A DNA stretch of 64,000 nt from Hedera helix (lineage: Eukaryota; Streptophyta; Magnoliopsida; Apiales; Araliaceae): the NCBI GenBank assembly GCA_947179155.2, contig OX359273.1:41872523-41936522 (forward strand), written 5' to 3'. The notes beneath the pieces are model-generated. The model was not told where the DNA came from. It searched no databases and worked only from the letters and a program-made list of their open reading frames with translations. Positions 39,217 to 50,914 of the stretch are shown piece by piece; position 1 is the stretch's first letter; every line of letters begins with the position of its first letter. A program made the position numbers and the translations under genes.

Positions 39217-39465
39217 ATGAATAGTGACGATCAAAAGAAGCGAGCTTTGGATGCATTGGAACGACGTTTTGCCCTAGCGGAAGTTGAGCTTCTTCAGAAG
39301 CAACAGAAGGGCAAGAAGAGACATTTTGAAAGGCAGGCTAAAGTGACTGAAAGCATCATCAATTCTTATGTACATCCCACCATAAATGTATCGGTCATGC
39401 CCTCTACGAATCCCTCTTCCAAAAAAGGCAACTTTTTGACACCATTTTGGCTGTCATATTATATA

Positions 39466-39612
39466 CTGCCTCCCCTCCGTCATTGTTGACTTATTTAAGA
39501 GAATATTTATTATTTCATAATTTTTAATAAATTATTTTAATTTTAAGTTTAAAAATATTTTAAATTAATTTTTAAAAGACAACAATGATCGAATAATATA
39601 AATCGCACGGAG
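39466..39612. mobile_element. Short Stowaway MITE in intron 1 of the POP4 remnant
   Basis: The left end CTGCCTCCCCTCCGTCATTG and right end ATAAATCGCACGGAG are flanked by TA (39464-39465 and 39613-39614). The internal words CATTGTTGAC and AGACAACAATGATCGA match those of the copy at 32195, so it is the same family, shortened to 147 bp. Confidence 0.75.
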
Positions 39613-42018
39613 TATATTATTATAGAGTAACATGGAAAACATATTGTTTGGTAATTAGCATTTGCGGCGGTAGGATTTTTGGCCTCCAAATGCACTATGC
39701 GCGCTTTTATCGTATATATGATACTACACCATGAGTTCAGGAATCTGTGTTCTATTTCAAATCTCCAATTTCTCTTTGTTCAAAGTGGCACTTTTTTTAT
39801 TTTGATTTGTGAAGTTTTGGGATGATATGTTTATTTGAAGAAATGAATGAGTGAAGAATGTTGTTGTGAAGTCATAATGTATACTCTGAGGAAGGCCTAT
39901 CAAGAAAAATATACATATATAGTCTGAGGAAAGACTACTCTAATTCAATTATGATTATGTTTTTGTACTGCTAAACGAAACAATCTGTTAGTATCAAATG
40001 ATGCTTTTGTGCACAATGGTTCATGACGACATACCGTTGAATTGAAAGTTGGAGTTCAACTGTTTTTGTTTTTTAGGGGGAAAAGGAAATGACTTATAAA
40101 AAGGAATTTACCCACTTATAAGCCTCATATTAGGTACTTCAGTGGATTGGTCCAATCTTCATCTTCAAGAGCTTGAGAAATTTAGTGTCGTTCGTATTCA
40201 ACAGGCCAAGTTTTTGTCTCCTTGCTATTCGGTAGTACTATAGGGCTGGCTTTATAGTTGTGCTGCTGAAGCTGCATCAAAGGCTTTATATCTGTTGCTA
40301 TGTGAAGTTTGTGGCGTTTAAGTTTCCTGTTAAAGTTTCTATTTTTCTGATTCTTGCCAACTAAGACAATCACAAAAAGTGGAAAATAAATGAAAAAAAG
40401 GATAATTTTGACATAAGAATTTATATTCTAGATATTGTTGTTCATAACTTTAAAAACAATACTCTTGTCTATGCTCCTGACTCCTAGATACTTCTTTTGT
40501 GGTTTATTAACAAGGAACTTTTGTTTGTAGGTTATCAGATTTTCAAAGCACAATTCCGCTTTTACTATCATATTGTGCTTATGTACATAGTTATTCTCAT
40601 AAATTAATTTTTATCATTGAAATGCAATTGTCAATTGTAATGTATTGCAGTCTTTAGTGGATTACTCTTTCCCAAAAAAAAATATACAGATATGGAAGCA
40701 AATGATCCGGCATATGTTTTGCTCTCTCACGCCGTAGATGAGACTTTAGCATCAACCAGATTTAAGGTACCTCTTCCATCTTTTAATTATGAAGTTATAA
40801 TTGACCCTTGAAACTGCTTTATTCAGTGAGTTTGAATGTTTCCATAGTCAAGTCTCTAATATAATCTCTTCTAAACACCATGCAGATCTCAAATAAAAAA
40901 GGAAGCATATCTGATAAGATTTTGCACGAGCTTCTCCAAAATGGTGACTCAGCCCAGAAATATATGCAAGGATCCAGAGGCATGAAAATTGCCGGAAGAA
41001 TTCCATAAGCGGGTTTCATGCTTTTTTGTTTACCATGTGGTTTCCCCTCGTTTATCATTTGCATACAGAAATAGTATCATTTTACCAAAGCTATATGATT
41101 CGATGAATTGCAAACTTTCTTAGGAAATTAATTTGATTTAATTTTTGAAGTTCCACATAATGCAGGCTACATAATGCAACTTCTTAAGAATGCTGGGTAT
41201 GGTGTTTTTCTTTTCAATTTCTCTAATGATATTTTCAACCGTGCAGTTTTCTTAGAGCTGGTTTAATATCTTTGAGTGGCTTCTTTTGTATGTATGATTG
41301 TGCAGAAGAAACCAATTGGCATAATGTCTCCTCAGCGCAGACTTGCAGGGTGCAGTTATTTTGGGTAAAATACATACATTACCACTACTTGTTGCTGCAA
41401 CAAACTGCACTAACATTCTCTATAAACCCCTGAAAACCACAAAAACGGTTTCTTTGTGTGCATTTTAACCCAAGTTATACTGCCAGCCCTGATACTTTCT
41501 TAACAGACTGGGGTATGCACCTGAATACCCTACTTGCATAAATTGGCATCTGGGTCACGCATAGGCTCCTATCACTTCATCTAATACCCGAACAGGAATA
41601 TAGTAATCATGCATAACATAGTGGTGTAATGCAGACACAGGTTGAAAAAGGAAAATACCTACAGCTTTGGCATGGGTGACTTGTAGTAATGAATTGTCTG
41701 ACGGCCTTGAGTGAGAAATTATATAGATGCTAAGTCATTTTATGCATCTTCTGTGGAATATGTTCTGTTCAAATGTTGAACCTTTTCATCATTGACCTGT
41801 TTCATATAATTATCTGTAGAAAATAAAACAATGCTTATAAGTTAATTATCCAGATACAATCTCTGTGTCATTTTTGATTGGAACTTGTATTGTACCAACT
41901 ACGAAAATGTTTTAAATCAACTCCTGTGTGTATATAAGATCAGGTTGATAAGAAAAGCGACAGGGGTCGGCCTTCTTTCTAGCATAATCACAAAAATTTG
42001 GCACTATGCTCCTTCCTG

Positions 42019-42019
<1 letters not shown>

Positions 42020-42052
<33 letters not shown>
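42020..42052. repeat. AT microsatellite in the POP4 remnant
   Basis: About 33 bp of alternating AT, between the last two POP4 exon remnants. Confidence 0.95.
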
Positions 42053-42056
<4 letters not shown>

Positions 42057-42150
42057 ATTTATTTTTTGATTTCTGGCAGTTGGTCAGAGTAAAAAGGCTT
42101 CTGTGTTTACGCTTCAAGCTGATTGGTGGAAGATTCTTTTGAAACATATT

Positions 42151-43440
42151 TCTTTTTTTTTTCAATATAAAAAATATATTTAGTTTGAGAAAACTTTTGG
42201 TATTATTTTCCCTTTGAACTTAAAATATTATTTGACTTCTTTTTTTCCCTAATATATATCATTATCACCACATATAATTTTTTTATAATGATCTTTCTTA
42301 ATTTTGAGTTCCAGTCTTAAAATATTAAAAAGTCATCAAAAAACTCATAACTAAATGTGGGACCCTTTTTACAAATTCTTGGACCCCTTCTCCCTCTTGT
42401 TGGTGGGTGTTGTATCTTTTTAAAAGATTGACACACAAAGATCAAACACTATATTCGTTTATATTATTAAAAAATAAGATATGATATTAAAATTTGTATC
42501 AAATTCTATTTTTTAATAGTGTAAATGAATATAGTGTTTATAATTATTCTAGAAATAATAAAATTAGATCTCAAATGCAGTAAGAAATAAATATTTTGAT
42601 ATTACACTATTATTATTATTACATGGTCAGTTACAAATGGTATAATAAACTTTTAATCAAGTGTCAACAATTGTAACCTAATGCCTTATTTGTTTGAGTG
42701 CTAAATGAACATTTTTAAATTGTAATTGAAAAAAATAATAATACTATAAAAAATAAAATTTAAATTATCATAAAAATGTCGCATTATTTTTCTAGATGAA
42801 TTTATTAATGTAGGACTCCGGTATCTTGTAGTAAATTTTAAAATCCCCGAAACTCAAAAACTGCAAAAATTTTAGAAGTTTAGGGGAAGAAAAAGAAAAT
42901 TTAAAAGTCTGGGACAATCCCAAAATGAACTGCTGTTGAAATTATTATTGGACAGCAATGGAATTTCATAATTTGTCTTGTCCACACAAAACAAAACCCC
43001 GTTCAATTCTTTCTCCAGTCCGACGGAAACAGCGAGAGAGGGTACTTTGGTTAATCAGTTTATTCCAAATTTCTAGCCATACAAAAAATTAAATTTTCAT
43101 CAACCAATCCCAGAAAGAGCTCAAATTCACGGTATGATAACTTTTCGTATTCGATTTGCTTATCCATTCCTCTTGTTCTTTAGCTTTATTTACGATTTTA
43201 TTGCTCATTTAAATATTTTGGGAATTGGGAGTTTTATGCTTCTGGTAAAGAAGACATAAATTTGTAATTGTTTTTCTTTTAATGTGGGTATGACAATATT
43301 TTCGGCAATTACTTCAGAAAGTTAGTTTACAGATTATGGTATTGATTGGAATTAGCTCATTTCCATTTCAGATAATTTTTTTGGGGCGGGTATTGTTTAC
43401 AATCAAAGGATTGTTTTGAGCTTTTTTTTTCTCAGTGTCA
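42151..43440. other. Intergenic region with FMN/FHY promoter and leader
   Basis: AT-rich spacer with no coding exon. A foldback lies at 42444-42539. The FMN/FHY leader probably starts near 43020 (CGACGGAAACAGCGAGAGAG) and contains a 5' UTR intron: donor after CACG at about 43132 (GTATGATAAC) and acceptor TTTTTTTTCTCAG ending at about 43434, seven bases before the ATG. Confidence 0.55.
42444..42539. repeat. Foldback hairpin
   Basis: Left arm AAACACTATATTCGTTTATA and the complement of the right arm AAACACTATATTCATTTACA continue pairing through TTATTAAAAAATA, about 33 bp at roughly 90% complementarity. The loop is about 30 bases and itself partly self-complementary. It is probably a small MITE remnant. 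Confidence 0.7.
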
Positions 43441-46400
43441 ATGGCAAATCCTTTGGAGAAGTTAGTTTCTTGTGTTATACTTGACTTGGATGGTACACTT
43501 CTTAACACAGGTGGGGCTTCTGCTATTCATCTTTACATGATTTGATTGTTTTTCTTCCTTAGTTTATTTACCTTGCATATAATTTTTTCTTTAGCTATCT
43601 TAATATCATAACTAAATTTGTTAGTCTAATTTCACTAAATTTTGAAACAGATGGCATTGTGAGTGATGTTTTAAAAGTGTACTTGGTGAAGCATGGGAAG
43701 CAATGGGATGGGAGAGGAGCTCATAGAATAGTAGGAAAAACACCGGCAGAAGCAGCAGCTGCAATTGTGGAAGATTACGGGCTTTCCATAACTGCAGAAG
43801 AATTAATTTCAGAGATCACCCCACTGTTCTCCGATCAGTAATTAAAATACTAACTATCATTTTTTCATTTTCTAGACAGATGTCATAATTCTAGTAACAC
43901 ATTACTATAAGGTTTCAGAAAATTTTAACTAATGATAACTGTTGAGCAAGAGTATGTGAGGTTGTTATCAATGTACGGGTCTTCATCTTCTAAATACAAA
44001 GAATGAACTTTAATCCGAGTCTACTCTATCTCCCCCTCCCAACCACAGATATATAATTATTTACAGCAGAACTTGGAGGATTCACCTGAACAAAGAGTTG
44101 CTAACTCTTTGGGCATCCCACCTGTAACATAGCTATTATGTCAAACTGTGTGTTTAAGATGGAAAAATTAATGACTATATGGCAGGGATGCTTAATGCAT
44201 TCAGTGCTGTTTTAACTTCTCAGAGTTATAGTTCTCTAAATTCAATTTAGTGAGCCTTATTCTAGGGGAACTTCAAGTCCCATAAAAAGTCTCTAAGTTA
44301 TCTTATTAGTGCTGTTCAATTCTTTATGCTTTGCTACCCACCTCTTCTTAGTGACTCTTTGAACCTAAGTTATGGAATTGTGTTATAATATTTGTTTTAA
44401 CCAGTCTAGAATATAAATTGTATTTCTCAGAATATAGACTTACTTGAGATGTTCGTTACTCCCTCTGTACCACAAAAAGATCCCATTTGCAATTTTTTTA
44501 GTTCCACAAAAAAGATGTCCTCAAGTTTACCATCAGTACTTCATTGCTATGCCATCACTACTAAACTAACAATTTATTATTTTAAGGGTAGATATGGAAC
44601 AAGAATACATTCTTGTAATATTAGAAATTTTTGCAAATGGGACTTTTTTTTTTTTATTGGATAAAATATTAAATTTGAATGTATTTCTTTATATAATTTT
44701 ATATAGCTGTTTGTAGTTATTTTTTAATATTCGATCTTAATTTAAGAAGTGACACTTTTTCTGAATTTGTTTATTTACAACTGATGTGGTAGATGGTGCA
44801 CTATCAAAGCTCTTCCGGGTGCCAATCGGTTGATTAAACATTTTAGGGCCCAAGGTGTCCGTATGGCTTTGGCTTCAAACTCTCCCAGGGACAACATTGA
44901 AGCTAAAATCTCTTATCAACCAGGTAGTTTTGATTAGGAACCTTGAATCATCTTACTATATATGGTAGTGTACATTGAATCATTTTGTTCACCTAAACTT
45001 AGAAAAAAGCTGATGGTTTTACAACAAGCCATGAGAAAGGTTTGCTTTTTCTTTGTTGTTTTTGAACGTTTTTGCTTATATTTTTATCATACAGGCTGGA
45101 AAGAATCCTTCTCTGTCATTATTGGCGGTGATGAAGTTTCAGCAGGGAAGCCATCTCCTGAAATGTGAGATAGAACACATCAAAACTTCTATACATCATT
45201 ATTGATAGTTTCTTGTCCAATTATGACATGGATTATGCTTAACCAAGAACATTTTGCTCTTGTAAGATTCCTTGAAGCAGCTAAAAAGCTTAAAATTGAC
45301 CCTTCCAACTGTCTCATCGTTGAAGATTCACTGTGAGTTTTTTTAAATTTTTATTTCATTACAAAAGTGAATTGTTCAATTTAAGAAGCATAGGGAAATT
45401 TCTTGCAAAAGTATATTTCTGCTGATATATACTCTTTTAGTTTTATTTGTCCTTTAAATTTGACAGACCTTCTCATCTTATGAAATTATGTTGGATACTA
45501 CGTTGCCTGCATCATTAAACTTATGCTTATTTGAATGTCATTTTTTGTTTTAAGATGTAGAAAAGCTAAATTTTGGCTTTTAATGTTCTCATTTGTATTA
45601 AAATTAAGTACAGTTCGGTGCGTAGGTCAACCTTTGCATAAAAAGAATATTTAAATTATTTCTGATGAGCAAATTCGTTTGATTAATTAACCCACTTGTA
45701 CATATGTGGAGAACATATCACAAATAAATAATGTATTTCTTGCAGTTCCTGCTCTATTTACGATACATTTCTTCCTAAATAGACTATTATATCCTGATAT
45801 AAAGACTGTAGTGGATTCTACTTGTGGTAATTTTATTTCAAAATGAGAATACTTAAATAAGCTAAAAACTAAGAGGACATTTTCGAACATCTGGAAAGGG
45901 AACAGCGGACAATTAAACCTGACAAAGGGAGTACTAGGAACAGTATATGGTTCCCACACTCATGAGGGGGAACCTTGTGAAACTAGAATTTTTGCTTGTG
46001 GAAATAGCACCTCCGTATTCTTGTTATATTGATACCTTTCCCATGTTTTCATCTTGAGACTCTAGGGTGCGAGATCTCTAGTGATATATCATTCCTTGAT
46101 TTCAGCTGTTACTTCATCCAATTCTTCAGATTATTTGTATTCGTCCATTTGAAATCTTAATCAAGATGACTATATTTTTGACTCCGCCATGCCTGGAATT
46201 AGCGTGTATGTTCTGTACTTGATTTGATGAGAAAGTTTGAATTTGTTATTAAGGGCAATGCTTTATGTCATGTCAGACCAGGTGTTATGGCTGGTAAGGC
46301 TGCTGGAATGGAAGTGGTAGCTGTACCATCTCTTCCAAAACAGTACCATCTTTTCACTTCAGCAGATGAGGTGATCAATTCTCTTCTTGATCTACGGCCT

Positions 46401-47547
46401 GAAAAGTGGGGCTTACCTCCATTTCAAGATTGTAAACATCTGTCACCTTTTCAAACCATATACCGATAATATTGTTTCTGTGTCAGCATTTTCATCAAAG
46501 TTAATATTCTGAATTGCAGGGATATATAGTACGTTACCAATAGAACCTTGGTATATTGGTGGTCCTGTTATCAAAGGATTTGGACGTGGCTCAAAGGTGC
46601 TTGGAATACCTACAGGTGCCTGAATTTTATAAAGTATTCATTACCTTCTGTCTTCCAAGCTGCCATTTTTTGTTGATTTACCAAGCTGCCAGTGGGATTG
46701 GCATTTTTGACATCTAATTATCTAAATGCTATCGGTGTGAGATCACAATGTTTGTTTGATTGCTTCTCGTTTAAGCTTATTTTCACATTTCAAAATCTAC
46801 TCTTTTTTTGACAAATAGCTGCTTTATGAATTCTTTCACTTCAGTGTTGCACAAAGATGGTTAAATGGTTGTTTTTGACAGACAACGAGGTCTTAACATT
46901 TTCTTAGCGATGGTTGGCACCGCATATTTCATTTTCTTGCTCTTATGCTGATTAGTATCACAAACTTCCGTTTTAACTATTTGAATTTGCTTTTTCAGCT
47001 AATCTATCTGCAAAAAGCTACTTGAACATCCTTTCAAAACACCCCTCAGGTGTATATTTTGGTTGGGCTGGATTATCAACGCGAGGTGTTTACAAGATGG
47101 TCATGAGCATTGGCTGGAATCCTTATTTTGACAACACCGAGAAGACCATTGTGAGTGAGTTGGGATCTTTGCTTTAAAGTTTAAATTTATTCAAGTCTCT
47201 ATTTAATTTCAAAAATTTGTTTATGGTCTTAGGAGCCATGGTTGCTACACGACTTTGATGAGGATTTCTATGGTGAAGAATTACGTCTTGCTATTGTTGG
47301 ATACATACGGCCTGAGGTATACCAAAACCATCAAAGCTTCATAACCCCTCGTATCCTTGTATTAACATTACTGTCTGTTGCATTATGACAGGCTAATTTC
47401 CCATCCCTTGAGAGCCTGGTAGCAAAAATTCATGAAGACAGGAAAGTCGCAGAAACGGCCCTTGAACTTCCTATGTATTCAAAGTATAGGGATGACAAAT
47501 ATCTGAAAAGCTCTTTGCATGGGGAGAATAGTCATATACAAATTTGA
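43441..47547 (+). CDS. FMN/FHY: Bifunctional riboflavin kinase / FMN hydrolase
   Basis: Ten exons: 43441-43510, 43651-43837, 44793-44923, 45095-45164, 45267-45332, 46277-46431, 46520-46615, 46999-47150, 47233-47316 and 47392-47547; 1167 nt, 388 aa, in phase, close to the Arabidopsis length as I recall it. The N-terminal HAD phosphatase domain has VILDLDGTLLNTDG with catalytic D15 and D17, LASNSPRDN (motif II), GKPSPEIF with the motif III Lys, and IVEDSLPGVMAGKAAGM (motif IV). The C-terminal flavokinase domain has GGPVIKGFGRGSKVLGIPTA, the ATP/flavin loop with the PTAN motif, and FDNTEKTIEPWLLHDF with the catalytic Glu region. It interconverts riboflavin and FMN in the cytosol: the kinase makes FMN from riboflavin and ATP, the hydrolase removes the phosphate. 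This domain fusion is standard for plants. All catalytic motifs appear intact. Confidence 0.97.
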
Positions 47548-49879
47548 TGAAATTGATTTTGGGCCTCATTTGTAATTCAAAATGTTAACATTTCCTCGTG
47601 GAAAAGGAAAATGGTTGTGCCACTTACCTCTACAACTTGTTTAATTTTTGCAAGCACATATGCATCTACTAACTGTGGAAGTAGAACAGCGTATATGCAA
47701 GGAGATGTGTTGTGAGTTGCAATGTGTTGGACAGGTACTTTAAGGCTTTATGCCTTCTTTAGATGCAAGGGTTCAGATGACTCTGGGTTATGCTACGCTG
47801 TTACAATTCCTCTTACTGTCCCCATAAGTTCTACTTACCAAGGAGGATTATTTTATAACATAAAGACTGTTTACTCTTCTTGTCATTTCTGATTCACTTG
47901 GAAATTGGAATTCTAAAAAATGTCTAAAAAGTTATCAGAGGCCTTGAAGGCAAATAATGAAATCCTTTGACATGTTTCTAGCTGATTTGTTGTCGGATAG
48001 AGACTTGGAAGGCTTAAGGGTGTACTTACCATGTTGCTTCTGTGCTAGGTTTGCTGTCCGATATACTCGAATTTGTAACCATGCACAAATGTTTTATCAC
48101 TAGGAGATACGTCAAGTCTTGTTAAACAAGCACCTGCGCTATTATTTTATGCTGACGTCGTCTTCTGTAGTATTGAACTTATATGTATATCTTATTTACT
48201 TTTGCTTCTTCTTTAGTTTTATCGTTGATGGTTAAAATTTATTTGGGAGAAAAAATTAGGTCTATGTGAACATTAAATTTACAATAATTTGGACATTATA
48301 ACAAAAGAAAAAGAAACAGCTCCTGCTCATAGATTAAATGTTCCAAATGTTTTTGGAATTTCTTGTACCATTGGACCATTTGTATATATATGCATCATGA
48401 TCTCTCCATTCGTGAATCTCTCAATTCTTCGAGAAATTAAAATAACATAATCGAATTATCTTTTTTGATTCTTTTTCAAATTCAATAAATGTTGATTGAT
48501 CGAATATTTTATTATTATTTTATAATTCTGAATATCTTTTCCTATTTAATCCTTTTGAATTTCATAAAAATTGTAATTGGTGGTTCACAATGTTAACCAA
48601 TAGGAGAATCTTCTGTATCAAATGCCCTTTGAAAGGGAATCATCATGGCCGTTTGAAAGAGAAAAAATCATTTTTATCTTATTAGTCGAGCCTAAATGTC
48701 CTTATTGAAAACAACCTAATTAATGAGCAATCTTTCTAAAACGCTAACACGCCTTATATTAAAATCTTGGTAAAGTAACATTTTTGACTGAACAAGCTTA
48801 CATGCTAATAAGGCGGCAACAAACGTTTTTTTCTCTTAAAGACAAGTTTCTCCCTTCTTACTTTATAAAGATCGCAAATATTACGATTGACTAATATAAT
48901 ATAAATCAATATTCTTCTCTTGTAGTACGAATCCACCACTATCTTTAGTAAACGAGACTAGTGATTATTCTTTATTTTTCATTATATCATTTGTTTGACC
49001 ATATCACACAAATTTGAGTTTCATTTCTTATGTACAAGATTTAAATGAAAGTAAATATGAGGATTTTACTATATGTATATATATTACCCTAATAGGAGAA
49101 TTTTGACAAAAAATGAGTGGATCGTTACGAACACCAAGATACGCAAATGATTCATAATAAAAATTTTGTAAGTTATTTAACAATATTTTTACTGCATAAA
49201 ATAGATTCTAATTGGGGTTTCAAATTAGTATAAATGACGAAGGAGTTCTCCCCACAATTTTGATCCAAAGTATTTTGCTATCCACCGATTAAATAAATAA
49301 CTTATACCGAAATAGATCATAGACATTCACATCTCAATCAAAGAAAATTGTGCGTGATTCTCTTGTGATCCACGCTTATACTATTTTTGGGCTTTCATTT
49401 CGGTGACAAGAAACGAAGACTTCTAGTAGTAAAAAAATGAAGAAAAAAAAAAGAAAAAGAAAAGAAAATAAAAGAGAAGAGGGATTAAGATTGAATTACA
49501 TTTACTTGTGCATCGAATGGTAATGAGGTTATGCAATCAACCAGCATAACTACTTATTTCGTTTGTTGACAAAAATTGTAAATGAAAGACGAGGAGAATA
49601 ACATTTAGTTAACTAACTTAGGATTTACATAACTTTAATCAAGTTTCGAATTAAAGGGAATGGAGACGGGCTTTCTAGTACCATATGAATACTTTCTTGG
49701 CTAGGCAGTTTTTAGGCTCGACTAATCAGAAAAATAAAATAAAATCAAACCACCACCACAAACAGGTCTTTAAACCCTTAAACCCTTGTGACACAGAGTC
49801 CTCTATTTTGGCGGTAATAGCATTTCTCAGATACTCCTATTAAAAAAATTTCGGCTCCTCCCTCTGCAATCAGAACCAG
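47548..49879. other. Intergenic region between FMN/FHY and the WD40 gene
   Basis: The first 600-700 bp after the stop may be 3' UTR. The remainder is AT-rich. A purine-rich A/G run lies at about 49431-49485. The last 100 bp before 49880 (CTCCCTCTGCAATCAGAACC) look like the WD40 gene leader. No gene or convincing transposon was seen. Confidence 0.55.
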
Positions 49880-50840
49880 ATGGGAGAGGAAACAGAGCAT
49901 CAATCAAATCCGGACATTGAAATCGGGGAAATTACAGAAGAAGAAGCAACCGAGCTAACCTACACTTGGCCAGCGATTCGGTTCGACGTTCCCCCGCACA
50001 GAGCCTACCATTTCTGCCACCAGTTCAGGACCAACCCTTCAAACCCTAACAACTTTCTCAAAGGCCTCAAATGGTAGTACTGGTGATTGATCGCCCTTCT
50101 TTTTCCTATTCTTTTTACCTTAAAAAACCCTCCAATGATTCCCAAAAACTGCTTGTAAATCTTACAATTTGTGTAGGTCTCCAGATGGTTCTTGCTTCCT
50201 TACCAGCTCCGATGATAATACTTTTCGTACATTCACATTGTAAGTTCGATGTTTTAGGATTTTATTTTGTTACAATTTTTTTTTTCAAAGAAACTGAAAT
50301 TATGCTATACTATACATTTGGACAATTTGCATATTGTGTAATACATTGGATGGTACTATAAAAAGAACTGGAGGAATTGCTGTTGGTTCAGAAGATGTAA
50401 TGCTTTAATATTATTTTAAGATCTAAATATCGTATAAAAACTGACTTTTTTAGGTTAGATGAAGGTAAGGGTACTGGTGTAATTATACATTGTTATTGTT
50501 GGATTTTATTATGAGATTGCTCTAATTCTGAAATTTCTAAGGATACCCAAAAAAATAGATGTGATACCTTATATATCTAGCATTTCACCCCGTGCCTCCG
50601 GCACTACGATTTAGCGGGTGTGAGCTCTAGCCGGACTCCACCATCGGAGAGAGAGGATGGAAGCCACGGAGAGAGAGAGAGAGAGAGGGGAGTTGTGCAT
50701 AATGTTCATAGATCTATGAAAATGGTGGGAGGATGAGGATATTATGAGATGGACGGTGGGATTTATCCCAAAGTTTAGACGGTTCAGATCATTTAATATG
50801 ATGAGCGGGAAATTCAAAATCATTTGTATTTTGTTATTAT

Positions 50841-50914
<74 letters not shown>

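Larger units (their letters stand above)
39217..42150 (+). pseudogene. POP4: Decayed RNase P/MRP subunit POP4 (RPP29) gene
   Basis: Exon remnants in order: 39217-39427 (RALDALERRFALAEVELL), 40651-40766 (FSGLLFP, VLLSHAVDETL), 40886-41008 (SISDKILHELLQNGDSAQKY, MQGSRGMKI), 41166-41196 (YIMQLLKNAG), 41306-41364 (NQLA-stop-CLLSADLQGAVIL) and about 42080-42150 (ASVFTLQADWWKI). Original intron borders are kept, so it is not a retrocopy. Breaks: after MKI the exon loses the expected DNWILLDNYV-type segment and jumps out of frame into PEEFHK; a TAA lies where Gln is expected in exon 5; the exon for the SGIM/ETFGII segment of the p29 domain is missing; the last exon has diverged. Frames 1-3 could still give a 149-aa N-terminal protein without the RNA-binding p29 domain. 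Known role of the intact protein: RNase P/MRP subunit in tRNA and rRNA processing. Confidence 0.85.

Noticed and set aside
44455..44775. Possible Stowaway element starting ACTCCCTCTGTACCACA in an FMN/FHY intron
   Set aside because: The left end fits but no matching right terminal repeat could be found.
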